Shown in pieces: positions 1-9,000 of a stretch of DNA of 33,266 nt. The notes below the pieces were generated by a model. That model worked only from the letters and a program-made list of their open reading frames with translations, ran no database searches and had not been told where the DNA came from. Origin of the DNA: an uncultured Bacilli bacterium. Lineage in GTDB: Bacteria; Bacillota_I; Bacilli_A; RF39; UBA660. Location of the stretch: the NCBI GenBank assembly GCA_910585335.1, contig CAJUCU010000003.1, positions 20,236 to 53,501 of the forward strand, given 5' to 3'. Each line of letters starts with the position of its first letter. Position 1 is the stretch's first letter. A program made the position numbers and the translations under genes.

Positions 1-843
1 ACATAAAAGTGTTATTATGAAGTTTTTTACCACCCCCAAATCTTTCATTCTAGCAAGTATTTCTCCTGTTGTTCTGTTTTTATAATAGAGATATGGAAAT
101 GAAATAATTTGTTCTAAAACTTTGTTTGTCAGATGGAAATCGAAAGTATTGCTCCATTTTAATAATGTGATATCTCTAAGATGATTGGCCATTTCTTTTA
201 TTAAGTATAATGCTAATACAAAAAGGCTGATTGCCATAGCGTTTTCTATACTTTGTAGTGTAATTGCATATTCCATTAGATATTTAAAATGATAAGCAGT
301 CAAAATGTTCAAAACGGTAATTAAAATGCTTAGACTTAATATAATGAGAACCGGGATATATTCTTTTTTTACTTTATTCAAAAAGAGAATAGAAATGATT
401 TTCTTGACTGTCATATTGGGTAGTTGCTTATTTGGTCTTAATAGAATGTATTTGTTACTACTCATCAATTTAAACTCGGATATTGGAACTGTCTTTTTGC
501 CTTTGGCTGGATCCATTATTAGAATCTTCTTCTGTTTTTGATCTATATCATATAATACTAAAAAGTGTTGGTAGCTTTTATTTATTATTACATGGGCAAT
601 ACAGGGCAAATCATCTTTACTAAGTTCTTCTATCTTTCCTTCTACACCGATAGCAGAAAAACCTAACATTGTCGCTGCTTTTATCAAATGATAAGCGCTC
701 ACACCATTTTTGGTAGTAGATGTTAATTCTAGCAAATACTCTTTCGATACATTTCCACCATAAAACCGGATGATGGAAAGTAGAGAACAAACCCCACAAT
801 CATGAATTCCATCTTGTAAAACGACTTCTACTTTTTTAACAAT
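1..843 (-). CDS. Peptidase C39 domain-containing ABC exporter (PCAT), N-terminal 281 residues, cut by window edge
   Basis: The frame is open from 843 to the window edge. It begins with a C39 peptidase domain whose catalytic Cys16 sits in the motif QDGIHDCGVCSLL. Gln10 fits the oxyanion position, His93 (QHFLVLY) is the catalytic histidine and Asp111 (MDPAKG) completes the triad. From about residue 150 hydrophobic segments begin the transmembrane domain; the ATP-binding domain would lie outside the window. Known PCATs cut double-glycine leader peptides and export the mature bacteriocin or signalling peptide across the membrane. No precursor peptide was recognised here. The start is unusual: a strong site, AGGAGG, ends seven bases before an in-frame ATT at 843-841, and there is no ATG, GTG or TTG between that site and the conserved domain. 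The only upstream candidate, TTG at 873-871, precedes the ribosome site. A hairpin terminator separates it from the upstream gene. Family assignment is firm; substrate is unknown. Confidence 0.9.
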   Translation of the reverse strand, partial: MVKKVEVVLQDGIHDCGVCSLLSIIRFYGGNVSKEYLLELTSTTKNGVSAYHLIKAATMLGFSAIGVEGKIEELSKDDLPCIAHVIINKSYQHFLVLYDIDQKQKKILIMDPAKGKKTVPISEFKLMSSNKYILLRPNKQLPNMTVKKIISILFLNKVKKEYIPVLIILSLSILITVLNILTAYHFKYLMEYAITLQSIENAMAISLFVLALYLIKEMANHLRDITLLKWSNTFDFHLTNKVLEQIISFPYLYYKNRTTGEILARMKDLGVVKNFIITLLC

Positions 844-900
844 TATTTCACCTCCTGTCTTATTATTAAACAAAAGAAAAAAAATTCTAAGATTTTTTTA

Positions 901-939
901 TAAAAATTATAAAAGGAATATCTTTTTTTGATATTCCTT
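901..939 (-). terminator. Rho-independent terminator after the HExxH gene
   Basis: Perfect 10-bp inverted repeat, AAGGAATATC (913-922) and GATATTCCTT (930-939), with a 7-base loop. It starts two bases after the stop codon of the upstream gene and is followed on the minus strand by a T-rich tract. It would uncouple that gene from the C39 exporter. Confidence 0.65.
906..911 (-). promoter_or_regulatory. Possible -10 box for the C39 ABC exporter
   Basis: TATAAT on the minus strand, about 65 bases before the proposed ATT start and just after the upstream terminator hairpin. The hexamer 17 bases upstream does not resemble TTGACA, so this is only a candidate; it may simply be part of the AT-rich terminator tail. 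Confidence 0.3.
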
Positions 940-940
940 C

Positions 941-1837
941 CTATTTTATTTTTTTCTCAATAATCGATTTTCTAAGACATAAATCCGCTTTGGTCTCTCC
1001 AAAAACTTCACAACCACATTCTTTTTCATAATCTCCGATATAACTATCCAATAATTTTTGATATATCTGATCATAAGTAAGTTTTTCTTTATCACCAGTA
1101 TTTTCGTAATAATTATTTACAACACCCTTTTTTGATTCTTCTAATACTGATAAATAATAATTGTAACCTTTATCTTCCCCATAAATATCGATTAGTTGTT
1201 GTGCTTTATGTTTTACTTTCTCTTCCGCATATTGAAATGCATAATATTCATCTGGTATCATTCGATAAATGTAATGTCTTTTCTTCATCATCTCTTGATT
1301 ATTATAAATACTCATTGCTCCAACTCTACTACCCCAAACGATATATTCAGAATGTTCTTTATAAGCATTTTCCATCCCTGTTTGATAAATCCTAAAGTAA
1401 TGAGAAGTCATAATATGATATTGTTCATGATATAGGCAGTCTAGTAGTTCATAATTTATATGACGAATACGAGTTTTCTTCATTTGTTCGTTTTCTTGTA
1501 CTTGCATAATACCATCTTCGACAAAATTTCTACGACTATATATTTTTCTATTTTTCTTATCTACATAAAAATCCATGTAAAATTCATTCCATTTATAATC
1601 TGCTGGTAGAAGTTTTATTTCAAATGGTTCTCTTTGTAATTTTTGAGCTTCTATATTTTCTACTTCTCTTAACAAGATAATCCTATCTGTCTTTTTTATT
1701 TTCTCCCAATTTTTAGAATGAAATGCTGATAAAATAAAATGTTCTTGTTCTTCTAATGACTGGTTTTTATAATTTCTATTTCTTAAAATATAGTTTCCTA
1801 TGCTCTCTAAATCACATATTTCTTCTATTTTTCTCAT
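941..1837 (-). CDS. Putative HExxH zinc metalloprotein, unrecognised family
   Basis: A 298-residue protein with no signal peptide or membrane segment, so probably cytoplasmic. I do not recognise the family. The informative stretch is residues 134-141, CLYHEQYH, an HExxH zinc-binding motif (His137, Glu138, His141) on a predicted helix. About 56 residues later comes IPDEYYAFQYA, where Glu197 is well placed to be a third zinc ligand as in gluzincin-type peptidases. The N-terminal 120 residues are charged and lysine-rich. A C-terminal CGC and a further Cys are present. The gene starts 18 bases after the transglutaminase-like paralogue upstream, with a GGGGGAGA-type ribosome site, so it is probably the last gene of a three-gene operon ending at the terminator at 901-939. 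The motif is seen directly; zinc binding and proteolysis are inference. Confidence 0.7.
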   Translation of the reverse strand: MRKIEEICDLESIGNYILRNRNYKNQSLEEQEHFILSAFHSKNWEKIKKTDRIILLREVENIEAQKLQREPFEIKLLPADYKWNEFYMDFYVDKKNRKIYSRRNFVEDGIMQVQENEQMKKTRIRHINYELLDCLYHEQYHIMTSHYFRIYQTGMENAYKEHSEYIVWGSRVGAMSIYNNQEMMKKRHYIYRMIPDEYYAFQYAEEKVKHKAQQLIDIYGEDKGYNYYLSVLEESKKGVVNNYYENTGDKEKLTYDQIYQKLLDSYIGDYEKECGCEVFGETKADLCLRKSIIEKKIK

Positions 1838-1855
1838 AGATTTCTCCCCCTTTAT

Positions 1856-2725
1856 TTATTTTCCTGTCATCTTTTTTTGAAAATACTTTACTTGTTCTTG
1901 TGATATCTCCTTATAAGAATACACATCATCTTCTTTTGCTAAAGCATAATCTTTATTACTATTTTCTATTTTTACAGAAAATATTTTCATAAAGTGCCAA
2001 CTGTTATTATCTGTTACTTGAAATAATGGTATTTCTGTTATCTTTTCATAGTCTTCTAATAGAATATGCTTTTGTAGATAAAATAGACAATTTTCTAAAT
2101 CAGAAAACTCTTCTATATTTTGATATGAATGATAAAGTCTTTCTACTTCCTGTAGACGTTTTAGAAGTAGTTCTTTTGGACTATATATATCTTTTTTGCA
2201 AATTAGTTTATTTGCCTCTCTTTTTATTTTATTGTCATTGTATTCTTCTTTTAAATAACCTATCTTTTTATCCGTTTGTTCTATTTCTTGTCCGAATTCT
2301 CTTGTAATGTGGCGAAGTGGATAATAGCCATAAGTAGTAAGTCCCATTTTCACCCGGGTGAAGTCATAACCGTGTGTGACATCTGCTACTATCTTTCTTT
2401 TGTTGCTATCTTCTAACACTACATATTCGTGCCCTATTCCTGTCACTATGCTATCCTTATTCAAGAGTTCTTTTAGAAGCGTGCTATATACATAATTTGC
2501 ATAAGAACTGCAGATTACCCATCTTGAATCTACATGTTCTAAATTTACTTTCTTCTCTCTAATTTCTTCCTGTATTTCTTTTCCATTTGGAAGGGCATTA
2601 CACAAGAAAAATCTTGGGTCATATGAGAATAGTTCACAACTTCTGAGATATAGATAGCGCATTTTCTCATCTATTGTCCAATTTTTTCCTTTTAATTCAT
2701 TTTCTAGTAGTGCTAGTACATTCAT
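1856..2725 (-). CDS. Transglutaminase/papain-fold-like protein, paralogue B
   Basis: 289 residues, without signal peptide or membrane segment. A possible cysteine-protease/transglutaminase triad can be read in the usual order: Cys72 (WVICSSYANYVY), His99 (GIGHEYVVL) and Asp115 (KIVADVTHGYD). The Cys sits at the start of a hydrophobic helix, and His and Asp lie on successive beta strands, as in transglutaminase-core and arylamine N-acetyltransferase folds. The gene upstream encodes a clear paralogue: both start with MNVLALL, share ELKGKNWT and RSC.LFSYDP, and share GYDFTRVKMGL/GFDIGRVKMNL after the Asp. The C-terminal 150 residues are charged, probably helical, and unrecognised. The ATG is preceded by a purine-rich GAAGGGAG site. 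Substrate and whether it acts as a protease, crosslinker or amidase are unknown. Confidence 0.75.
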   Translation of the reverse strand: MNVLALLENELKGKNWTIDEKMRYLYLRSCELFSYDPRFFLCNALPNGKEIQEEIREKKVNLEHVDSRWVICSSYANYVYSTLLKELLNKDSIVTGIGHEYVVLEDSNKRKIVADVTHGYDFTRVKMGLTTYGYYPLRHITREFGQEIEQTDKKIGYLKEEYNDNKIKREANKLICKKDIYSPKELLLKRLQEVERLYHSYQNIEEFSDLENCLFYLQKHILLEDYEKITEIPLFQVTDNNSWHFMKIFSVKIENSNKDYALAKEDDVYSYKEISQEQVKYFQKKMTGK

Positions 2726-2750
2726 ATAGACTCCCTTCTCTTTTTTTGTT

Positions 2751-3680
2751 TTAATATAAAACCTTTACTTTTTCTTCTTTATATCCCTTCATTGCAAGAA
2801 CACGACTTTTTGCTTCTTCTCTTTTTACTTCCCTTAAAGAATATCCTTTCTTTTCTGGGTCTTGTTCTAGTAAGAAGAAAGTTTTATCATCTGTGAGATA
2901 AACTGGATAAATTTTTACGAACTCCCATGGCTTATCGTCATAATCCAGAAAAAGAGGCACATCTTTTACCTTTAGTAGTTCATTACCTTCTAATAACTTT
3001 ATTTGCAAATATTCTGCGCAGAACTCTGCATCTGAATAGTTTGTAAATAATGGTTGTTCCTCTTCAAATATATTTTTTATTACATTCATTTTATATAATA
3101 ATTGCTCATCTTTGGTTAGATTTTTACTTTGGACTATTCTTTCTAGATAATCTTTTTTATTTTGAATACTAACCTCATAATAATCTTCTTCAATATAACC
3201 AATCTTTTTATCTATTTCTTTTAGTTCTTGTTTAAATAAAGTGTTGTTATTTTCTTCCGTGTCTACAAGAACATAATGATTGGTTGATAAATTCATTTTT
3301 ACTCTACCAATGTCAAATCCAGTAGTGGAATCTGCTTCTATTTTTCTTACGCCATCATGGAAAGTGCACCACCCGTGGTTAGCAAAGAAATGTTTTTCAC
3401 AAGGAACATTTAATATCTGGCTTAGTAGTTCTGCGTAGACGTACCACGAATGAGATGTACAGACCACATTAAAATCATCTACATCTTCTAAATTGATGGT
3501 ACGATTTCGGATTTCTTGTTTCTTCTTTTTCCTTTCTTTTGCTGGTAGAATATTATAGAAATCATATTTTGGATCATAGGAGAAAAGAGCGCAACTTCTA
3601 AGAAATAAGTAACGTTCTTTTTCTGTTAAAGTCCAGTTTTTTCCTTTTAATTCTTCGTCTAGTAATGCTAATACATTCAT
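2751..3680 (-). CDS. Transglutaminase/papain-fold-like protein, paralogue A
   Basis: 309 residues, cytoplasmic by appearance, first gene of a three-gene operon. The predicted triad is Cys74 (VVCTSHSWYVYAELL), His102 (ANHGWCTFHDG) and Asp117 (KIEADSTTGFD). Around His the chain runs NHGWC, with a Trp next to the His, typical of transglutaminase-like domains where histidine and aromatic residues shape the active site. It shares its N-terminal 45 residues and the post-Asp motif with the downstream paralogue, pointing to tandem duplication followed by strong divergence. It has an AGGGGATA ribosome site before the ATG and a near-consensus promoter upstream (3708-3736). The gap to the next gene is 25 bases. 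Function is unknown; the fold call is from motif order, not a database search. Confidence 0.75.
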   Translation of the reverse strand: MNVLALLDEELKGKNWTLTEKERYLFLRSCALFSYDPKYDFYNILPAKERKKKKQEIRNRTINLEDVDDFNVVCTSHSWYVYAELLSQILNVPCEKHFFANHGWCTFHDGVRKIEADSTTGFDIGRVKMNLSTNHYVLVDTEENNNTLFKQELKEIDKKIGYIEEDYYEVSIQNKKDYLERIVQSKNLTKDEQLLYKMNVIKNIFEEEQPLFTNYSDAEFCAEYLQIKLLEGNELLKVKDVPLFLDYDDKPWEFVKIYPVYLTDDKTFFLLEQDPEKKGYSLREVKREEAKSRVLAMKGYKEEKVKVLY

Positions 3681-3707
3681 ATTATCCCCTCATTTGAACC
3701 GGTCGTT

Positions 3708-3736
3708 ATTTTAACATAAAAATGACATTTTGTCAA
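3708..3736 (-). promoter_or_regulatory. Promoter of the transglutaminase-like/HExxH operon
   Basis: Minus strand -35 TTGACA (3736-3731), 17-base spacer, -10 TAAAAT (3713-3708) preceded by an extended TGT. This is the best consensus promoter in the window and lies about 30 bases upstream of the first ATG. Confidence 0.8.
3723..3735. promoter_or_regulatory. Inverted repeat overlapping the -35 box, candidate operator
   Basis: TGACA-TTT-TGTCA, a perfect 5-bp inverted repeat that shares bases with the -35 hexamer and extends into the spacer. A repressor dimer bound here would block RNA polymerase. It could also be chance in AT-rich sequence. Confidence 0.3.
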
Positions 3737-3796
3737 AAAAAAAGAGAATTTTTCAATTTATAAATTTTTCAATTTATAATTTTTTTATTTCTCTTT
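3737..3796 (-). terminator. Probable terminator after tsaC
   Basis: AAAGAGAA at the end of the coding sequence (3796-3789) pairs with TTCTCTTT (3748-3741), and the minus strand then continues as a T run to 3737. The loop is long and contains a further palindrome, AATTTATAAATT. The overlap with the stop codon region is common for compact genomes. Confidence 0.5.
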
Positions 3797-4396
3797 TAAT
3801 ACTGCTTCTATTTGTTCTATCGAAATAGGACCCATTCTTTGAATTTTCAAGTTATCATTCGTACAGTCCACTATGGTACTCGGGATACAAGAAGAAGTTT
3901 GACCTTCCATTATCCCGTCTATTTCTGGGAATGCTTTTTCTATTTCTTCTAAACTTCTTAATGGTGGTTCTCCACTTTTATTAGCACTTGTTAGAAAAAT
4001 TGGACTATTCACTTTATCTAGTAGTTGTTCTAGCTCTTTGGTTGGTGTCATTCTTACTGCTAGTTCATCTGTTAATCTTTCACCTGCATTATTGATATAG
4101 GAAAAAGCTTCTTCTTTCTTATTTAAAACTAAAGTGATAGGCCCTGGCATAAAAGCATCTATTAATTTTTCTACTTTTTTATCAACATGTGCCAGCGCTT
4201 TTATCTGCTCTTTATTTCTGCACATAACAGGAATAGACTTACTATCTGGTCTATTTTTGATTTTCATTAATTTATCATAAGCTTTTTTAGAATGAATCCG
4301 TGCTGAAATACCATATACAGTATCAGTAGGAACTGCAATTATGCCATCTTCTTTTAGTATCTTTGCTAACTCTTCTAGTTTTTTATACTTTTCCAT
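3785..4396 (-). CDS. tsaC: L-threonylcarbamoyladenylate synthase (Sua5/YciO/YrdC family)
   Basis: Makes threonylcarbamoyl-AMP from threonine, bicarbonate and ATP, the first step of the t6A37 modification of ANN-decoding tRNAs; cytoplasmic and normally essential. Family signatures are visible in order: PTDTVYGI, KNRPDSKSIPV, MPGPITLVL, LAVRMTP, TSANKSG and PSTIVD. About 203 residues, so it is the short YrdC/TsaC form without the Sua5 C-terminal domain. The start is set at 4396 rather than the in-frame ATG at 4429 because AAGGAG lies five bases before the 4396 ATG, while the region upstream of it carries a TGCTATAAT promoter box. It follows the cohesin gene closely but looks independently transcribed, so it is a housekeeping neighbour rather than part of the surface system. 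Confidence 0.93.
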   Translation of the reverse strand: MEKYKKLEELAKILKEDGIIAVPTDTVYGISARIHSKKAYDKLMKIKNRPDSKSIPVMCRNKEQIKALAHVDKKVEKLIDAFMPGPITLVLNKKEEAFSYINNAGERLTDELAVRMTPTKELEQLLDKVNSPIFLTSANKSGEPPLRSLEEIEKAFPEIDGIMEGQTSSCIPSTIVDCTNDNLKIQRMGPISIEQIEAVLKEK

Positions 4397-4417
4397 ATTT
4401 ACTCCTTTTTGGTCCTT

Positions 4418-4426
4418 ATTATAGCA
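4418..4426 (-). promoter_or_regulatory. Extended -10 promoter element for tsaC
   Basis: TGCTATAAT on the minus strand, an extended -10 with a perfect TATAAT, 22 bases before the tsaC ATG. The -35 region is weak, as is usual for extended -10 promoters. The short leader leaves room for the AAGGAG site. Confidence 0.55.
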
Positions 4427-4450
4427 CAACTTTAGACAAAAAGAGTGCGA

Positions 4451-5992
4451 TTATTCCTCTTCGTCTTTATCGCGCTCTTTTAATTCTTCTTTTAGTTTGT
4501 TTGCCTCTTCTTGCGTTAGAAGCATTTTTAACTTTTTCGTATCTCTTTTTTCAATGGCATCAATAATCTCACGTTTTGTTACTACCTCATCATAAGGATC
4601 TGATGATTGTTTATTTCTGATTTCATCTTTTAAGCGATTTGCTTCCTCTTGGGTTAGAAGCATTTTTAAAAGTTTTGGATCTCTTTTTTCAATCGCTTCA
4701 ATAATTTCGTCCTTTGTTACCACATCATCAAATAATGGGTCTTCTACTTCTTTTTCCACTGGACTAACAACCGATAAAACCTCTTCCTCTTCTTTTTTTC
4801 TTTTACCTAGAAGAAGTAACAATAACCAAAATAGAATAAAGAGAATCACTAAAATGATAATAATATATCTAATATCGATTCCAAATATTGTTATCGCACT
4901 ACTTTTTTTGACATTGAGACGATAATAGCTACTATACCCATTTTTATCTGTTAATTTAATCAGGATGGTACTTGTCCCTTTTCCCAAATTTCTATTTCCA
5001 ATAATTTCGACTTTACAATCTTTTCGTTCTGGAATAGCATCAATGGTTAGTTTCTTTGTTTTTTTAGGAACTGTAATACTATACTCATATTTATCCGAAT
5101 TAAACTCTTCTTTTAAGCTTCCTTCTTTTACATTTAGAAGAATTAATCTATTGCTACTATTGTCATCTGATTTGGTAACTTTTAGTGTGTAGGTTCTTGT
5201 GGTTCCATCTTCTGCTGTTACAATGACTTTTACAACGGTCTTTTCTCCTAAATTGGTATTTCCTTCTACTTTTACAGTTGCTTTACTATCGTTTGTTAAA
5301 TATTTCAAATCTAATTTTGTAACATCTCCAGCGACAATGACATTATATGTCAAATTATCTGGTGAAAAACTTGGACTCATTTTACCGTTATTTACAAATA
5401 AGCTCTTTAATTCATTGTCTGAACTTTCATCATTTCTTGTTGTTGTAGGTGCAGATGGTTTCTTTTTGGGGGCACTATTAGATGGTTTCTTAGTCGTAGT
5501 TGGTGTATTATTAGAAGCATCGACGATATTTATTTGCTTTTCCAAGATATTAGAACTATGAATAATTGCTTTGGTATCACCAATCACTACATCTTTAATA
5601 TTCAGTGTAGTAGTTCCTATTTGTTTTGCTTTAAATGTAATATTAAACAAGTCATCTTTTGTTGGTACATATTCGCCACCCATGCCTAAGGCTACGAAAC
5701 GTTTTGTCTTCGTTCCGTAGCTGACACTTAGTTTGGATGATGCTTGTTTGAATGATACATATTCTAAGTATGATTCATCAAATAGTAAATCTCCTTGTGC
5801 TGTTGCAAGACCATTCGTTAAACCACTAATATCATGTGCTGATACCGTTAGCGTAATATTATCGCCTACTTTTACCGTATCAGGTCCATTAAAACTTAGT
5901 GTAACACTTCCTGCTTGTACATTTAAAATATTAGCACCTATGATAATGGTTGCTAGAAAAATGGTTGTTAATACTTTCATATACTTCTTCAT
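4451..5992 (-). CDS. Membrane-anchored cohesin protein with duplicated cytoplasmic tail
   Basis: 513 residues. Domains in order: signal peptide (about 1-27, ending NVQAG); a cohesin-type domain (about 28-160, with VKVGDNITLTVSA, GDLLFDESYLEYVSF and LFNITFKAKQIGTTTLNI); a Pro/Thr/Lys-rich linker (about 162-192); two cadherin-like beta-sandwich repeats (about 193-368); one very hydrophobic membrane segment (about 373-396, YIIIILVILFILFWLLLLLL) followed by GKRKK; and an acidic tail of about 115 residues holding two near-identical 46-residue units. The topology places the cohesin outside and the tail inside. Cohesins bind calcium-loaded dockerins; the gene just upstream encodes a C-terminal dockerin and ends 14 bases before this ATG, with the GGGGAGGA ribosome site overlapping its stop codon. 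It therefore looks like the cell anchor for dockerin-bearing proteins. Binding partners are inferred. Confidence 0.85.
   Translation of the reverse strand: MKKYMKVLTTIFLATIIIGANILNVQAGSVTLSFNGPDTVKVGDNITLTVSAHDISGLTNGLATAQGDLLFDESYLEYVSFKQASSKLSVSYGTKTKRFVALGMGGEYVPTKDDLFNITFKAKQIGTTTLNIKDVVIGDTKAIIHSSNILEKQINIVDASNNTPTTTKKPSNSAPKKKPSAPTTTRNDESSDNELKSLFVNNGKMSPSFSPDNLTYNVIVAGDVTKLDLKYLTNDSKATVKVEGNTNLGEKTVVKVIVTAEDGTTRTYTLKVTKSDDNSSNRLILLNVKEGSLKEEFNSDKYEYSITVPKKTKKLTIDAIPERKDCKVEIIGNRNLGKGTSTILIKLTDKNGYSSYYRLNVKKSSAITIFGIDIRYIIIILVILFILFWLLLLLLGKRKKEEEEVLSVVSPVEKEVEDPLFDDVVTKDEIIEAIEKRDPKLLKMLLTQEEANRLKDEIRNKQSSDPYDEVVTKREIIDAIEKRDTKKLKMLLTQEEANKLKEELKERDKDEEE
4503..4731 (-). repeat. Two tandem 138-bp units coding the cytoplasmic tail of the cohesin anchor
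   Basis: Units at about 4641-4731 and 4503-4593 are highly similar in DNA and protein. Each encodes VVTK.EIIDAIEKRD..., LKMLLTQEEAN.LK, with a predicted helix-turn-helix character and alternating acid/base residues. Spacing is exactly 138 bases (46 codons). I do not recognise the unit. Confidence 0.85.
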
Positions 5993-6006
5993 AAAATTGT
6001 CCTCCC

Positions 6007-9000
6007 CTAGTATAATGATTCATTTCCTATAATATGATTTACAATTCTTAAAGCATCAATCGCATTGATTGTATCATCATTTGTTGTTTCTGCTGCTACT
6101 AGATAGCATCCACTTAACAGTTCTGTTTCAATAATGTGATTTACTACTTTTAAGGCATCAATCGCATTAATCTCACCATTACCATCGGTATCCCCTTTTA
6201 CTACAATTACTTTTTGGTCTACTACGACCCCACGAATGAATAATTTTACAATCATACCAGTTCCGATTTTGTCCCCTGTATACTCTGTTGTACCATCGGC
6301 TAGATAAATTTTTAATTTCTCATTCTCATTATCTAGTTGATCTTTCATCTCTTCTGCCGTTGTATCTACAGTTACGGTTTTAATCATACCATCACTAATA
6401 TCATGACCGTATGCAATTGAGGTAATCTTTTCCGTTGACTGTGTAAGCAGTGCTACCTGATAGATTGTTTCATTACCATCTTGTGCTACTTTAATTTTAA
6501 CTGTATTTTCTATTTCTAAATCTTCTACTTTGATACTACTTATTGGTTGATATTCCCCATCATTTAGTGCGATGGTAACACTTGACATAGCATCATTTAC
6601 AATTGGTGTAATCGTCACATCTGTTACGCCTTCTCCAATGTAGGCAATGTATGATGTGATACTACTTTCAAATGTTGGGTCTAGTGTTCCATTTATCACT
6701 TCAATATCTTTTAAAGTGGTATCTATCTTTTTTTCTCTTACTACTTTAACAGTGTAAGTCTTCGTGGTTCCATCTTCGGCGGTTACCGCAAGTGGGAATG
6801 TATTTTCTCCAAAAGATAGGTTATGTGTACCATCCCCTGCTACAGTCTGACCTTTATTTAAGACAGCACCTATATCAATGGAAGAAGTATCACTATCCAC
6901 TTCTACTGTGTATGATAAAGTGTCAGGATCAAAACTTGGCGAAAGAGTTCCACTACTTACAGTAATATCTTTCAGTTTGGCATTGCTCGATTTAATTTTG
7001 TTGATTGTAATATTATAGACACGATCAATTCCGCCAGCTGAAGTTACAATTACTTGATGATTATATGGAAATGCGGTTACATCAATATCACCAAGACCAG
7101 TGGCAGTACTACTTACCACTTCTTTTTCTCCTTCTACTGTCAGTCTACTATCTTCTTCATCAATCTCAATTGTATAGTTTAATGTATTTTTATTGAAGAC
7201 TGGTGATAATGGATAAGTCCTGCCACTTTCTGATGTTACTGTAAGTGAAGTTAAGAAGTTGTTAGCTTGCGGTAGTCTGGTTACTTTGATTTGGTAAGTC
7301 TTTGTGGTTCCATCTTCTGCCGTTACTGGAATATAGACCATATTATCAGCACCTACGACAAAGTCACTATTTCCCTCGATATGGAAGACTGAGTTTGCGT
7401 CTTCTGTTACTGCAGTAATTGTTAATTCCTTAATTTCATAAGGTACTTGCATTGTATAATTTGTATTTTCCTTAGTAAAGGCAGGTGAAAGCATTCCTTC
7501 TAAAGTACTAAGTAATGCTAAATTATTGTTGGCTGACATCTTTCTTGTAATTTCTAGTGTATAAATTTTAGAAGTTCCATCTTCGGCGGTTACTGTCACA
7601 TCAATGGAATTGGTTCCTGTAGATAAATGTGTTACTCCAGTTCCTGATGCAATCGTTGCACTAGCATCCTCTAAGACAGCTTGAATATCCACTTCTGTTA
7701 CATCGTTTTCTACTGTTAATTTATAAGTTAGTTTCTCACGATTGAATCCTTCTACAGTAGCACCATCTACTTTTAAATCACTTAAGTAATTATTAGTAGA
7801 AGGTTCACGGTAAACATCAATGGTATAAATTCTAAATGTGTTATTTTCTGCTGTTACTGTAATTTCTACTTGATTGTGTCCCACATTTAATGATTGTACA
7901 CCATTTCCTGTTACTGTTGCATTTGGATCTTCTGCTACACCAGTTACCTCCACTTCTCTTATGTTGTTTGCCACTGTGGCATTATAATTTAGTGTTTCTC
8001 TATCAAAAGCTGGTGTAAATGGTTGATCTAGTAAAAGAGAGGCTAAATAGTTGTTGCTAGATGCTGCCTTGTTGATAACTACTACATAAGTTCTTGTTGT
8101 TTTATCTTCTGCTTCTACTTCTATATTGAAGGTGTTAAGACCAGTTACTAGTGTTTTTTTACCAGTTCCTTTTACTGTAGATGTTGTCATTTCTGCTACT
8201 GCTTTGATATTAACTTCAGAGACACTAGCATCTACATTTAAAGAATAAGAATGCACATTTGGTGAAAATTCTGGTACGATAGTTTGACCCTCTACTTCTA
8301 AGCTTTTTAAATTGGCATTACTATTTTTATCACGAACAATATTGATGATATACTCTCTTGCTGTACCATTTCCACTAATTGATTTTACTACAAATCGGTT
8401 TCCACCTACGTCAAGAGTTTTTACGCCATCTCCCTCAACCGTAGTAGAAGGATCTTCTTCGGTTGCCGTAATTGTTACAGTATCAATATCGTTTGCTACA
8501 TTGATGTTATATGTCATAGTAGTTTTATTAAAGACTGCGATATATTCAGTACCATTATTGTCTGTTACTTGCAGGCTTGATAAGTAATTATTACTGGATG
8601 GCTGACGTGTAATTATTAAATAGTAGACATTTACAGTTCCATCTTCAGCAGTTACTGTAATTTCTGCATTGTTTGGTCCTACTTCTAGATTGGTATTTCC
8701 ACTGATTCTAACCGAAGCGTTCGCATCTTCTGCCGTTGCCTGAATATCAGCATTTTCAATTTCGTATGGTACAGTTAGCGTATAATTATTTTGTGTTTTA
8801 TTAAATGTTGGCTGAATGAGACCGTTTGTCGAATTTAAGCTTTGTAAGTAGGCATTAGAAGAAGCTTGGCGTGTTACTTTCAAAGTATAATTTTTCTTTG
8901 TACTTCCATCTTCGGCGGTTACCGTAATCTTAATATTATTATCGCCTGTTTTTAAATCTACATAACCAACACCTTGTAGTGTAGCATTTACGTCTTCTGT

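Noticed and set aside
305..541. Plus-strand open frame of 78 codons
   Set aside because: It lies opposite the C39 exporter frame, which has clear catalytic motifs, and has no ribosome site of its own.
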